Assembly (NCBI GenBank): GCA_024760905.1
Contig: CM045751.1
Location: forward strand, 7,075,001 to 7,139,000
Reading direction: 5' to 3'
From: Plotosus lineatus
Lineage: Eukaryota > Chordata > Actinopteri > Siluriformes > Plotosidae
DNA: 64,000 nt
Both the position numbers and the translations under genes were made by a program. The first letter of the stretch is position 1, and every line of letters begins with the position of its first letter. This document shows, piece after piece, positions 1 to 50,375 of the stretch. The notes under the pieces are model-generated. The model was not told the DNA's origin. It made no database searches and worked only from the letters and a program-made list of their open reading frames with translations.

Positions 1-109
1 AAAAAAAAAAAAGAAAGAAATATATAAAACCTTCCACTAAAGGAAATTAGGTGAATCGTTGGAGTTATGAGAATTAATTGACTGAATGTAGAAACTTCTA
101 AATTTAGAT

Positions 110-583
110 CAAGAGTATTGTTCATTAAGCCATTTATTGTATTCCAATTTAAAACAGTGTTTTGGCTGAAATGGTCCACATTTTGTTCTCGTTCATTATG
201 TGGAAGCACTCAATATTCAACAATTGTGGGGAGAGGGGACCCAGAATTACTCCGACTACGCACATTCCAAAATACTGCTTGCGGCAGGAAATATTCATTC
301 TTCTCTGAAATATTTGTATAAAAACATCACCATCTTCAACAAAAACAAGTACACACGAGTACTATAGCTGAGAGCTGTATATATATTTTTTTTTTACAAT
401 TCACAAGAATTACAAAAATCAGTACATAAAAACTGTTAGACTGAGTAAAACCAGAGTATGCTCCCCCCTCTTTCTTAAAAAAATAAACAAAAACAAGAAA
501 CCCCACAGAAATCAAATCACCAGCTCACTAAAACAAGAAAGGTTTTGGGAAATGAGGAGACATCCTTCAGATCGGCAAACAAC
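110..583 (-). other. Probable xrn2 3' UTR with polyadenylation signal
   Basis: About 470 bases follow the xrn2 stop without another recognisable exon. The only AATAAA hexamer on the minus strand between the stop and position 110 is at 138-133, which would place cleavage near 110-120. No transcript evidence is available. The sequence is AT-rich, with T runs at 382-396 on the plus strand. Confidence 0.45.
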
Positions 584-40326
<39,743 letters not shown>

Positions 40327-40568
40327 TTTCGATTAAAATATGACTTTTAAAAAAGCATAAAGGTTTTTTTAAAAAACGACCAACAAAGCTGAAAGACGCT
40401 AGCATAAAAATTTCAACAGTGATTCAAAGGAACGACAATGCATTGACTGTATTATGTTAGCGCGTCGGCTACGTTTAGAGCATAACCAGGATTCACATCC
40501 GGGGCCATGATGACGTATTGTAGTGTGATGAAAACGGTGAGCGCCCCTTCCAGGCGGAAATAATAATA
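40327..40568 (-). promoter_or_regulatory. Likely xrn2 5' UTR and promoter
   Basis: This interval lies between the xrn2 start codon and the nearest transposon end. It is richer in CpG than its surroundings (for example 40459-40475 and 40499-40560). It carries a CRE-like TGACGTA at 40511-40517 and, on the minus strand, an ETS-like CCGGATGTG at 40502-40494. No TATA box is evident. Function is inferred from position; the transcription start cannot be placed. Confidence 0.5.
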
Positions 40569-41023
40569 CAATTTTACCTTGTCTAACGACATTACGTATT
40601 CCGTTCCGAGGGCGAGCTCGTAAACCGAAAGACTCGTTAGATGAAACAATTATTCCCATAAAAATAACAGAAAACCATTTAATCCGTTTCAACCCTCCCC
40701 ACAAACTTATATAACCTGCCACAGACACATATATTGATCCTAAGATATTAAAGATAAATATGTAAGAACAATAAATATTTCATAATAATAATAAAAATAA
40801 TAATACAAGTACACTAACATAATTAATAATTAAAAATAGATAATAAAACAAAAATAAACAATGTCAACTAACCCTTCTGATCATCGACTGTGGTGAAGAT
40901 GTCACGTGGGTAGGTGGTAACAAAGGAGGAGAATTTTGTGCATGTGCATGCTATGAATGCCAACGAGGAAAGGCTCCCACAAGGCCAGTGAGCTCCCACA
41001 AGGCCAGTGAGCTCCCACAAGGC

Positions 41024-41483
41024 CAGTGCTTCTCAAATAGTGGGACACGCCCCCCCCAGGTGTGATGCTGAGAGGGGGCACGTATGACCCTGGGGAATAT
41101 GCTTTTTTGCCATACTGTACTAGAGAGAGAGAGAGATGAGAGATTTCTTTTCGGCTTTTTCCCTTTTTCAGGGGTCAAATAATTCACAAGTTTGATTTGG
41201 CACAGGTTTTTACGTCGGATGCCCTTCCTGACACAACCTTTAGCAAGGGACAGAAACACGCTAATGATTTTGCAGCCTACTCTTTTTACAAAGGTCAGCA
41301 ATGGTTCTTTTACACGAACCTCTCTCCATAGACAGTGAGAGACATGGTCGGCCTTTGATAACCCAGCAAGCAATATGAAGTCCAGTAAACACTATAGTCG
41401 CACGCGAGGTGCTGGGTGGGAAAGTAAAAAAAAAATTTTTTCTTCCTAGAGGGGGCGTCACAGAAAATAACTGAGAAGCACTG
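41024..41483. mobile_element. hAT MITE nested in T2
   Basis: The ends are CAGTGCTTCTCAAATAGT and TAACTGAGAAGCACTG. An exact target duplication CACAAGGC lies at 41016-41023 and 41484-41491. It is enlarged by the V-SINE insertion. Confidence 0.92.
41147..41368 (-). repeat. V-SINE, truncated, nested in hAT MITE
   Basis: On the plus strand it runs from TTCTTTTCGGCTTTTTCCC through GTCGGATGCCCTTCCTGAC to GATAACCCAGCAAG. The tRNA-like head is missing. It is absent from the sister composite at 62096-62387. Confidence 0.82.
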
Positions 41484-41649
41484 CACAAGGCGTTCTTGGA
41501 GTGCTGAGGAATACACGCGGAAGAATACGAGGCTAATCAGCCCGGAAAAGCCATTTCAAGTGCAGCACGTAAAGTGAATTTTTACTCTGATAGAGCAGAT
41601 TTTTGGCGAAGCTCGTTATAAAGGACACTCGTTAGACGAGGTACCACTG

Positions 41650-42551
41650 TACTTAATTCCCGAGGTGGAGAATTGACATCATTTTCATTTATGGAGGGAT
41701 AATTCCAATGTTGTTTGCATTTTCTGCAAAGGCTTAAATGAGTTATAGCATTTATTATAGTAATAACTATTGGTAATAAGAATATCCATCCATTTATTAA
41801 CTGTACCTCTTTGCAGTCAGGATCACAAGGAACTGGGGGCCAATCATAGCTGACTTTAGGCCAGAAGCAGGGTGTACCCTGAAAAACCAGGCAAGTGCAG
41901 AGAACCTGTAAAGTCCATACAAAAACACTCTTGGAGACTTGAAACTCAAATCTGCTTACTGTGTGGTGAGAGTATTAACTACTGAGCAATAATGATGATG
42001 ATGATAATGTTGATGATGATGATGATGATGATCATGATGATGATTTTTTTTTAATATACCATTGTCTCTCAGAAAGAATATCTGTTTTCATTAGGACAGG
42101 AGAGAATTAACGAGGCTGCTTAATGTGACAGACTCTGCAAACTGCATATCAGAGACTTTTATAAGTCAGTTTGAATTCAAATGTCAAATCCATAATGCTG
42201 GAATTTGCAGAAATGACCTATTAAGTTGCATCAGTGAAATGAATTGCACCGTCAACATACAGCGTTACTCTCGGAAACATTTCGATCCTGATGGGAAATG
42301 GTAATGGAAACCATAAGACAATTCCCATCAGGATGTGAGGAATCCTTAAGCGAATCCTGAGCGAAAGGGCAGAATTGTTTTTGAGTTAATTAACAATAAT
42401 TTAAAGAAAATGAGTACTTTGTTGGTTTGTATTTACAGATTAAAAAAGAAGGCAAAATAATATTTAATTTTTTTTTATCAAAGCTGCAATTTAATAAAAT
42501 TAAGAAATTATTTTCATTTTGATTGTGAGCACAAGTTTATTGCAGCTTTGA
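41650..42551. other. Intergenic, no gene seen
   Basis: AT-rich sequence with a degraded antisense tRNA-SINE at about 41790-41985 and a GAT repeat at 41989-42043. Nothing else is recognised. Confidence 0.5.
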
Positions 42552-43165
42552 CAGGGATCCCTCACTTTCCGCGGTTAATGGGGACCGAGACCACCGTGAC
42601 CACCAATTTCTGTGAAGTAGGATCGACCCCCCTGATTGACGTATACGTACATGTATATCTTCTTCTTCTTCTTCTTCTTTTCCTTTCGGCTTTTCCCTTC
42701 AGGGGTCGCCACAGCGAATCATCTGCCTCCATCTCACCCTATCCTTTGCATCTTCTTCTCTTACACCAACGACCTTCATGTCCTCCTTTACCACATCCAT
42801 GAATCGTCTCTTTGGTCTTCCTCTAGGCCTTTTGCCTGGTAGTTCCAGCCTCAGCATCCTATTACCAATATACTCACTATGTAAATAAAATATAAATACA
42901 TACACATACAGACGCGCGCACACACACACAGATGCGTACCTCACATAAAAATGTAATTTTGTTGTGTTGTTTTTTTTGTTTTTGTTTGTTCAGTGTTTTT
43001 TTTTTTTGTTGCATAATTGGCCTTGTTTTGTGGCATTTTCCTTAACTCTTTCCCTATTTTGCCTTAAATTAATTATTTTTTTTAATGTTTCAATGAATAT
43101 TTTTGAAAATCCAGCGATGCACTGAAGCTGCAGAAACTGAAGCACGAAGTAGCGAGGGATCACTG
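42552..43165. mobile_element. MITE-A copy 7 with nested RTE fragment
   Basis: The ends CAGGGATCCCTCACTTTCCG and GCGAGGGATCACTG are both present. An antisense RTE LINE 3' fragment interrupts the interior at 42658-42872, within the usual TACATGTATAT region. Confidence 0.85.
42658..42872 (-). pseudogene. RTE-type LINE 3' end fragment
   Basis: The minus strand encodes the C-terminal tail RPRGRPKRRFMDVVKEDMKV with VRWRQMIRCGDP and then a stop, followed by a short GAA repeat as the 3' end (plus-strand TTC at 42658-42678). It matches the longer fragment at 60854-61388 and was inserted into MITE-A. Confidence 0.85.
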
Positions 43166-43284
43166 TGCTAATATTTATTTTTCACACATGAAGCCTCAAT
43201 TTACCACACATACATTTTATGACATGACTGATTGATTCTCGATATTAATTTTTCTCTTTTAAGATTTCAATTAATTAATTCAGC

Positions 43285-43521
43285 TTCTGAATCGCTTAAT
43301 CCTAATTAGAGTCAAGGGGAGGCTGGCGCCCATCTCAGCCGACTCAAGGTGAGGGAACACTACACATTGGACAGCTCGCCGGGCCATCCAGGGCAGAAAC
43401 ACGCTGACAGCTCTGCAGTCTACTCGTTGAAAGTCAGCAATGGTTCTTTTACATGAACCTCTCACCATAAACAGTGAGAGACATGGCCGGCCTTTGATAA
43501 CCCAGTTAGCTGCACTGGGGG
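43285..43521 (-). repeat. SINE with GAATG-type tail, truncated at the head
   Basis: The plus strand starts CTGAATCGCTTAATCCTAAT, the inverse of the 3' tail, and continues into the body ending GTTAGCTGCACTGGGGG. The tRNA-like head is missing. Confidence 0.8.
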
Positions 43522-43952
43522 TCATTGAAGATTTATTGTTCCCTTTTTATATGAACAGAGCAGGACATAAAATGTTGAAATCTAAAATGCATCTTCCTCG
43601 GATTTCTGCATGTGATCACATGTTACTCATGTAACCATATGGTGAGGTTCTTGAAAGATTAATTATCTTTGAAGTATGGAGGTATTTTCCACCCACACGT
43701 CTGCTAGTAAGAGAAGAAATGAGTTCTAGTGTGTGTCACTGCATTATTTTAGAATGTACTGACTAATACACTGTGATATTTGAAGAACATCTTATACTGA
43801 AGGAGGTTTTTGCATTTAGGATTCAGCTGTTGATTTCATCGTACACTTATACCAATTCAGACAGATGAGCAGTTCACCTGTAGGTCATTGCTATCATTAT
43901 GCATACAGCAAGGGGTTAATGTGTTTAAATTGCACTTATATTACCGTAATTA
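43522..43952. other. Intergenic, nothing recognised
   Basis: AT-rich sequence with no open frame, repeat or element end that I can identify. Confidence 0.5.
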
Positions 43953-44793
43953 CCGTATTTAACGTGATAAGCGCCCAGGGCACTTAAAAATTTGGAGTGG
44001 GTGGGCGCTTATTAAAATGTTGCCAGCAGAGTGTAGCAGTAAGTGCTCATTATCATAGAGATGGAAAACATGAATAATAACAGAACAATAAAAGAGTTTT
44101 ACTGGTATTTATGTTATTAATTTTGTAGTATCAACCAAATTACTTACATGAAAGCTGAAAATAAACAGAAAACAGCGTACTTTAAAAAAAAGACCCTCTA
44201 ATTTTCTCTCCCAGTGCTGTTCCTTTAAATATTTTCCAGGAAGTAAAATCGAGCCAATCAACAGGAATGTCAACTTTAGCACATGGCACGAACCAATCAA
44301 CACAAACAAACAAAAACACATGGCCATGAACTTCTTTAAATGTATGAAGTTAATGAGCAGGAGAATTGGGTGAAAAATCCTCGTCATCATTTTCTTTTCT
44401 GATAGGTCCATATCTTGCTCATCGCTCCATTCATTAAGAGCATCCCATAGTTTTGCTGTAGCAGTTTCTAATGGTTCATCGGTTGTTGGACATTTACCAA
44501 GAGAACACAGCAAAATATTTTCCTGTTTTTTAAAGCACAGCAGAACAATGAAATGTGTTGTTACTGATGAACATTATAGACGTTCCCCAGTGGCAGGGGG
44601 TCTTGAAATACCGTGTAAACTCACTTTTACAGGCAGTGAACGCCTCATTTTACCGTTACAGAGACTGATCGAATAAAATTGGTAAGTTTGCTCAACCATT
44701 TTGCTCCCAGTACACATGGGCGGTTGTTAGACATTAGAAAAGAAAAAAAAAACTACTTGGGGGGGTGGGGGGGGGCGCTTGGGGCAAATATGG
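43953..44793 (-). mobile_element. TA-flanked DNA transposon (family T5), copy 1
   Basis: The ends are CCGTATTTAACGTGATAAGC and GGGCAAATATGG, each beside TA, giving GATAAGCGCCC-type sub-terminal inverted repeats. The minus strand carries a peptide beginning MLCSLGKCPTT and continuing ATAKLWDALNEWSDEQDMDL, also found in copy 2. Family membership beyond a TA-targeting, Tc1/mariner- or pogo-like element is not clear. Confidence 0.75.
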
Positions 44794-45202
44794 TAGTTAT
44801 ACTAGCAGGCTGCATTTCTATTTCTAATAACAGGAATGGGATTCCTGGTATGAGATTCGTCTATGCGGAGGTTTTTATGCAGTTCTTATTTTCATCTTTT
44901 ATTTAAAATTGCAATACAACACGTATTCTATGTTTTTAAATGGAAAAGGTTCATGACATCATAAACACATTGATCTAGTGTTGTGGTATACATGTCCGTC
45001 TCACAGACCGAGTAACACCAAGAGGGATATAGACACCTTATTTATGTTTATATATAGCCGGAATACACCTTGAATAGCTTGCTTGACCATTGATGGGCAA
45101 CATGCTCAACCTGAGGATCATGCAAACGTGAGGAGAACATACAAACTACACACAGCAATGCACCCAGGACATTATTGCTTCTTATGGAAGTGCTTATCAC
45201 AC

Positions 45203-45885
45203 TAGGGCAGTGGTGTTCTGGTGGTAAAGGGCGCTGGATCACTGATCCTAAGGTTGGACTCCACAAGGTGGTCACTGTCCCCCCAGTACAGCTAACTGGG
45301 TTATCAAAGGCCGGCCATGTCTCTCACTGTCTCTGGTAGGGGTCACCAACATGGTGCCCGCGGGCACCATTTTGCCCACAAGGACAACATGAGTCGCTCG
45401 TGGGGCTATTCACTGCTATTTTTAGAACAGGCCCACTGCTCCATAGCGCCATTGAGCTTCATCTAATTTTTTAAAATCTTTTTTTAAAAACATCAAAGCG
45501 ATATCTTCACATAGATGAATCATTAATTATTAATAATAACATACAATTAAAGGTAAATTGAGCAAATTTGTTATTTTAAAAGTGTGTATCGACCTGGTAG
45601 CCCTTCGCATTAATTGGTACCCAAGAAATAGCTCTCAGTTTCAAAAAGGTTGGTGACCTCTGGTCTATGGTGAGAGGTTCATGTAAAAGAACCATTGCTG
45701 ACTTTCGACGCCGTCAGCGTGTTTCCGTCCTTTGCTAAATGGTTGTGTCAGGAAGGGCATCCGACGTAAAAACCTATGCCAAATTGAATGTATGAATCAT
45801 TAATATGACTTCCATTAACATGGAGGCAAATGATTCGCTGTGGCGACCCCTGAAAGGGAACAGCCAAAAGGAAAAGAAGAAGACT
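45203..45885 (+). repeat. V-SINE interrupted by a hAT MITE
   Basis: The SINE head GGGCAGTGGTGTTCTGGTGG starts at 45205 and the tail ends AAGGAAAAGAAGAAGACT at 45885. Exact 17-base target repeats GGAAGTGCTTATCACAC lie at 45186-45202 and 45886-45902. The hAT at 45337-45662 splits the body. Confidence 0.92.
45337..45662. mobile_element. hAT MITE nested in V-SINE
   Basis: The ends are TAGGGGTCACCAACATGGTG (first base mutated) and AAAAGGTTGGTGACCTCTG. The target duplication is GTCTCTGG (45329-45336) and GTCTATGG (45663-45670); the second is the SINE's original sequence. It is the same family as 39149-39454. Confidence 0.9.
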
Positions 45886-46305
45886 GGAAGTGCTTATCAC
45901 ACAAAAACAATAATAATACACTAAAAATATTTCTTGAACACACCGCCTGTAGTATTTAGGTTACTAACTACTGTATTGTGTATGATTGAGTGTGTGAGTG
46001 TAGTTTGTGATGTAATACTGTGGATTAATTTCTCATCCAGGTTGCATTGCAGCTGATAAATAGATTGACAGATAAATAGATAAATGAAAGAATACATGAA
46101 AAACACATCTGATAGAAAACTGTGTTATTTTATTTGTGTACAGTATTTCAGTTGGTGTTCTGATGTGACAAGGCCAGTGAAGTAGTATTATGCACTTTAA
46201 TTACCAAAGAAATTAATTTGCATGCCGAAAATCCACAGAAGCCTTTATTCATGATCCTCTTTACTATGTTGTGATTAGTGACAGATTGGGACGCATAAAC
46301 ACACT

Positions 46306-46515
46306 GATCTGATGTAGTGGTAAACATGTCCATCTCACAGCAAGAATGTTGTGGGTTCAAGTCCAGGGCCTCAACAAAAGCATTTATGTATGGAGTTTGC
46401 ATGTTACTGGGGTGGGGGGTGGGGGGTCAGTGACAACCTGTTGAGAGTGTGGCTTTAACCCCCAACCTTGGGATCAGTGATCCAGCACCTTTACCACCAG
46501 GCCACCACTGCCACT
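46306..46515. repeat. Two abutting SINE fragments
   Basis: Positions 46306-46405 are a sense head H fragment (TAGTGGTAAACATGTCCATC, TCACAGCAAGAATG). Positions 46410-46515 are an antisense head A fragment ending GGTGGCCTGGTGGTAAAGG on the minus strand. An AAT repeat follows at 46518-46559. Confidence 0.75.
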
Positions 46516-46516
46516 C

Positions 46517-46559
<43 letters not shown>

Positions 46560-46564
46560 TAGGC

Positions 46565-46735
46565 ATCCCAGTGGCATCGTGGTTAGCACATCTGCCTCAC
46601 AGCAAGAAGGACCTGGGTTCAGTTCCCAGCTCAGGCGTTTCTATGTGGAGTAGGCATGTCCTCCCTGTGTTTGTGTGGGTTTCCTCCGGGTACTTTGGTT
46701 TCCTTCTACAGTCCAAAATTAGTGTGGAAGGCAAA
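46565..46735 (+). repeat. tRNA-derived SINE (head H), 5' half
   Basis: It begins CCCAGTGGCATCGTGGTTAG with CACAGCAAGAAGGACCTGGG and the B box-like GGGTTCAGTTCC, then GTGTGGGTTTCCTCCGGGTA. It is truncated before its tail by the next SINE. Confidence 0.8.
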
Positions 46736-46740
46736 ACGAT

Positions 46741-47086
46741 CCATTCATTCATTCATTTTCTGAACCGCTTAATCCTATTGAGGGTCACGGCGAGGTTGGC
46801 ACCCATCCCAGCCGACTCCAGGTGAGGGCAAAGTACACCCTGGATAGCTCACCAGGCCATCACAGGACGTAAACATGCTTACAGCTATGTAGCCTCCTCT
46901 TGACGAAAGTCAGCAATGGTTCTTTTACATGAACCTTTTACCATAGACGGTGAGAGACATGGCCGGCCTTTGATAACCCAGTTAGCTGAGGGGTGGGGGT
47001 GAGGGTGCAGGGAGAGTGGGGCTTGAGCCCCCCATCCTTAGGATCAGTGATCTAGCACCTTTTACTACCAGACCACCATTGCCCCT
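46741..47086 (-). repeat. SINE, head A with GAATG-type tail, complete
   Basis: The plus strand runs from ATTCATTCATTCATTTTCTG to ACCAGACCACCATTGCCCC. The head, body and the non-RTE tail (GACCCTCAATAGGATTAAGC on the minus strand) are all present. Confidence 0.88.
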
Positions 47087-47581
47087 GGTTACAGCATTCA
47101 TTAAAATTAAAAATTAATAATTACCATGCCAGTAATTAGTAAAAATCGATATAAATATACTTATTCATGATTATTTTATTCAACCCGCATTAAAACTACA
47201 GTCAAACCACAAGGAGATTACAATGAACATGCTGGTGATACACTTCCAGGTCCATTCAGTGAAACAAAAAAATCTGACCAATCAGATTTCATCAAGTAAA
47301 ACAATCATTCAAATACAGCGCCCTTCCTGGATCAGTCCAGCCCTCCATCATTCTCCGTTCTGATCAGTATGTGTGTAGTGTAGAAGCTGCACTGATCTTC
47401 AGACAGCATACCTGCTATTGTAATATCTGTGAAACGCAGGTCCGGATCTAATCTGTATTCATCGCATGTAACACAAGGACAATGTGTCTCTCCGAGGCTC
47501 CTGAATAGACAACTTACTCACATAAACAACCAGAGATCAAATACTTATTTAATTAGCCTTTCACATGATGAGGCAACACAA
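47087..47581. other. Intergenic, nothing recognised
   Basis: No coding frame or repeat signature stands out. The sequence around 47330-47520 is of balanced composition but unassigned. Confidence 0.5.
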
Positions 47582-48243
47582 TGAGGGATATATACAGTGG
47601 ACACATTATTTATATTTATATAAAGGTGGGATCCACCTTGAACAGTTTGCCCAACCAATGAGGGGCAACACGCACAGCCATTCCCACTGATAGTCGAACA
47701 TGTATGTTTTTGAACTGTAGGCGGAAACCAGAAAACTCATTGGAACCCATGCAAACATGATGAGAACAGACAAATTACACACAGCAATGCACCCAGGACA
47801 CTATTGCTTCTTATGGGAGTGCTTATTACTACATCACTGACGCCCCATGTACAAAAGTGATAATAATAATAATAAATAAAAACTATTTCTTTAACACATT
47901 GCATATTTTTAGACGACCAACTATTGGGTATGAACAAGTGTGTGAGTGTAGTTTGTGATGTAATATTGTGGATTGATTTCTCATCCAGGTTACATTGCAG
48001 CTGATGAATAGATAGACAGATAAATAGATAAATGAAGGAATACATGAAAAATATGTCTAATAGAAAACTGAGTTATTTTATTTGTGTACAGTATATCAGC
48101 TGGTGTGCTGGATGTGTCAAGGCCATGAAATAATATTATGTACTTTAATTACCTTAAATTCATTTGCATGCTGAAAATCCACAGAATCCTTTATTCATGA
48201 TCCTTCTTACTATGTTCTGATTAGTGACAGTTTGGGACGCATG
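47582..48243 (+). repeat. Local duplication, copy B (empty SINE site)
   Basis: It matches copy A at 45010-46296 without the SINE. The site corresponding to the target repeat reads GGGAGTGCTTATTAC near 47814-47828. Copy B also carries a short AAT tract at 47863-47875. Confidence 0.85.
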
Positions 48244-48665
48244 AAAAGCTCGACATGAAAAGCTTAAGATGAATTCAAACAGCACAAAAGATCGATTTAC
48301 ACCTCCGAGGCGCGGATAGGGTCATGAACCATGGGCCTCTTTGAAGAGCACCTTCTTTAAAGCATGTTTTGTTCAGTAAAGAGAATGAGCACCATTATCT
48401 GCCATGGCTGAAATTCATACACAATCACAGTTGGCTTCGCTGACAGCTTCTGAGATTCTGCATTATCTCATCGTTTTAATAAAGGGCCAGGATTCCTTAT
48501 CAACAGCTAAATAAATCTATTGAGTCTCAATAATTGTAATAGATCAAGATGACAGAAACATAGAAAGTATTGCGGTTTTTTAATGATTTGTAATGCATGG
48601 AAATAATAAAGGAAGAAAGAAACAAACAGATTACTACTAATCCTAGTGCTAAGTTTTATTATGAT
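48244..48665. other. Intergenic, possibly unique sequence
   Basis: No repeat family is recognised from 48244 to about 48660. There is no open frame of note. Function is unknown; see the findings. Confidence 0.4.
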
Positions 48666-48667
48666 TA

Positions 48668-48808
48668 GGGTACAGGGCCTCAGTGGTAATTACTGTTGCC
48701 TCACAGCAAGAAGGTTACGGGTTCAAGTCTTATCCAAGAGTTTACATGTTCTCTCTGTTCTTGTTTGACTTTCTCCAGGTACTCTGGTTTACACCCACAG
48801 TTCAAAAG

Positions 48809-48853
<45 letters not shown>
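48668..48853 (+). repeat. tRNA-SINE (head H) fragment ending in CA repeat
   Basis: TGCCTCACAGCAAGAAGGTT and GTTACGGGTTCAAGTC mark the head. The body follows to about 48808, and the CA repeat lies at 48810-48852. Confidence 0.78.
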
Positions 48854-48903
48854 CACTTTCTCTGTAACCCATATGAATAAGCAGTACAGATAAAGGACAG
48901 GTT

Positions 48904-48904
48904 C

Positions 48905-48936
<32 letters not shown>

Positions 48937-48937
48937 G
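48904..48937. repeat. GAT microsatellite
   Basis: About eleven GAT units adjoin the MITE-A copy that follows. Confidence 0.9.
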
Positions 48938-48948
48938 TTATTATTATA

Positions 48949-49208
48949 CAGTGAACCCTCACTTTTCGCTGTTAATGGGTGCCAAGACTCTCCACGTATG
49001 CCGAATTTCCACGAAGTAAGATCAACCCCTCCGACCGATGTATGCGTACATTTATATGTATATATAATATTAATAAATACATATTCACCACTATAAATGC
49101 TTATAATGACAATTAAACGTTCAAAAATAATGCATAAATCTGTCTTCCTTTCGGCTTAATAAAATATAAATACACACACAGATGTGCGCGGAAAATGGGG
49201 GATCCCTG
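48949..49208. mobile_element. MITE-A copy 8, internally deleted
   Basis: The left end CAGTGAACCCTCACTTTTCG and the right end GGGGGATCCCTG are flanked by TA. Part of the interior is replaced by a 20-base V-SINE tail-like fragment (TGTCTTCCTTTCGGCTTAAT at 49141-49160). Confidence 0.82.
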
Positions 49209-49257
49209 TAATAATTATTATTGTTGTTGTTTTTGTCTGATACATGATCATAGTAAA

Positions 49258-49384
49258 TTCATTCATTCATTCATTTTTCTGTACCGTTTAATCCTAATTG
49301 GGGTCGCGAGGAGGCTGGCACCGATCTAAGCCGACTCTAGGAGAGGGCAGAGTCCACCGTAGACAGCTCGCAGGCCATGGCAGA
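49258..49384 (-). repeat. GAATG-type SINE tail fragment
   Basis: The plus strand has ATTCATTCATTCATTTTTCT then CCGTTTAATCCTAATTGGGG and GAGAGGGCAGAGTCCACCGT. Only the 3' tail region is present. Confidence 0.8.
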
Positions 49385-50029
49385 TCAGTGTAAATTTCAA
49401 ACCTCATTTCACATTAAATACTGCATTTAAAATCGTATTTCGGGAATCCAAATGAACCCAACATCATACAAGTAATCCAAAAACTGAGCATGAAAAGATT
49501 GTTTTGATGGCCACTAATGGTTGAGGTGCTTCACAGAATAGTACACGAATACCAGTAATTGGCTGGGACTGAACCGGCCACAGTTTGCTTCAAAAATGGC
49601 TTTTATACTCCATTAATCCGGACATTTAACATCTGATAATGGAATCACGTGGGACAGTGGTCTGAGGAACTGAACAGGATTAGCATTCAGATTTTTAAGT
49701 TGGGGGTTTCACTGTGTAGTTGGTGTTGGTGATTGTGTTTGAAAGTTATAAATGATATTCTGCAGTAACAAAGATTGAGATATTAATGTGTATTCCATCA
49801 TCAATGAGTTAGCCAATACTCAACTGATAAAATAGTACACTGCTCACATGTGCTAAAAATAACACAAAAACACAAATAAAAAAAGAACATTCATGTCTTG
49901 GATGTTGTACAGAATATTAGTGCATCTTCAAGAATAGGACCCAGCCCGTCACCTGATTGATTAGTATCAATCAAAGCACTATATAGGTGGTTGATTATTT
50001 TGATTGTGATAAGTAAGACTAACTCAGCA
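49385..50029. other. Intergenic, nothing recognised
   Basis: AT-rich with no coding frame or repeat end that I can name. Confidence 0.5.
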
Positions 50030-50375
50030 CGGTCATGTACTTGTAGTGGTCAACATGGCTGTCTCACAGCAAGAAGGTCCTGGGTTCGGTTCCAAGTTTG
50101 GGCGTTCCTTTGTGGAGTTTGCATGTTCTCCCTGTGCTTGCGTGGATTTCCTCTGGGTACTCTGGTTTCCTCCCACAGCCCAAAAACATGCACAGTAGGT
50201 TAATTGGCCATTCCAAGTCTCCCCTAGGCGTGAATGGTTGTGTGAGTGTTGACCCTGCGATGTCCTGATGAGCTGTCCAGGATTTACACCGCCCACACAT
50301 GGAGCGAGTTGAGATGGGTGCTCGCCTCCCCGCGGCCCTAATTCGGATTAAGCGGTTCAGAAAATGAATGAATGA
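50030..50375 (+). repeat. SINE, head H with GAATG-type tail, complete
   Basis: The head is TGTAGTGGTCAACATGGCTG with the B box-like GGGTTCGGTTCC, then TTTGTGGAGTTTGCATGTTC and TCCTCCCACAGCCCAAAAAC. The 3' end has GATGAGCTGTCCAGG, TTCGGATTAAGCGGTTCAGA and (GAAT)n, so this head carries the same tail as some head A copies. Confidence 0.88.

Larger units (their letters stand above)
40569..41649. mobile_element. TA-flanked DNA transposon (family T2) with nested hAT and SINE
   Basis: The right end, read inward, is CAGTGGTACCTCGTCTAACG and the left is the decayed CAATTTTACCTTGTCTAACG, each flanked by TA. The interior up to 41023 is shared with 61662-62095. A hAT MITE sits at 41024-41483, and inside that is a truncated V-SINE at about 41147-41368. 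The element borders the xrn2 promoter. Confidence 0.8.
45010..46296 (+). repeat. Local duplication, copy A (with SINE insertion)
   Basis: Positions about 45010-45202 and 45886-46296 match 47582-48243 in the same order and orientation, including CACAGCAATGCACCCAGGAC, GTGTGTGAGTGTAGTTTGTG and AATCCACAGAAGCCTTTATT. The middle 45203-45885 is a SINE absent from copy B. No coding content is recognised. Confidence 0.85.

Noticed and set aside
40399..40728. Minus frames upstream of xrn2 as an upstream gene or longer N-terminus
   Set aside because: The XRN2 N-terminus is invariant at MGVPAFF, and these frames run into the T2 transposon end.
46518..48937. CRISPR-like regular repeats
   Set aside because: The AAT, CA and GAT tracts are simple microsatellites without spacers, in eukaryotic DNA.
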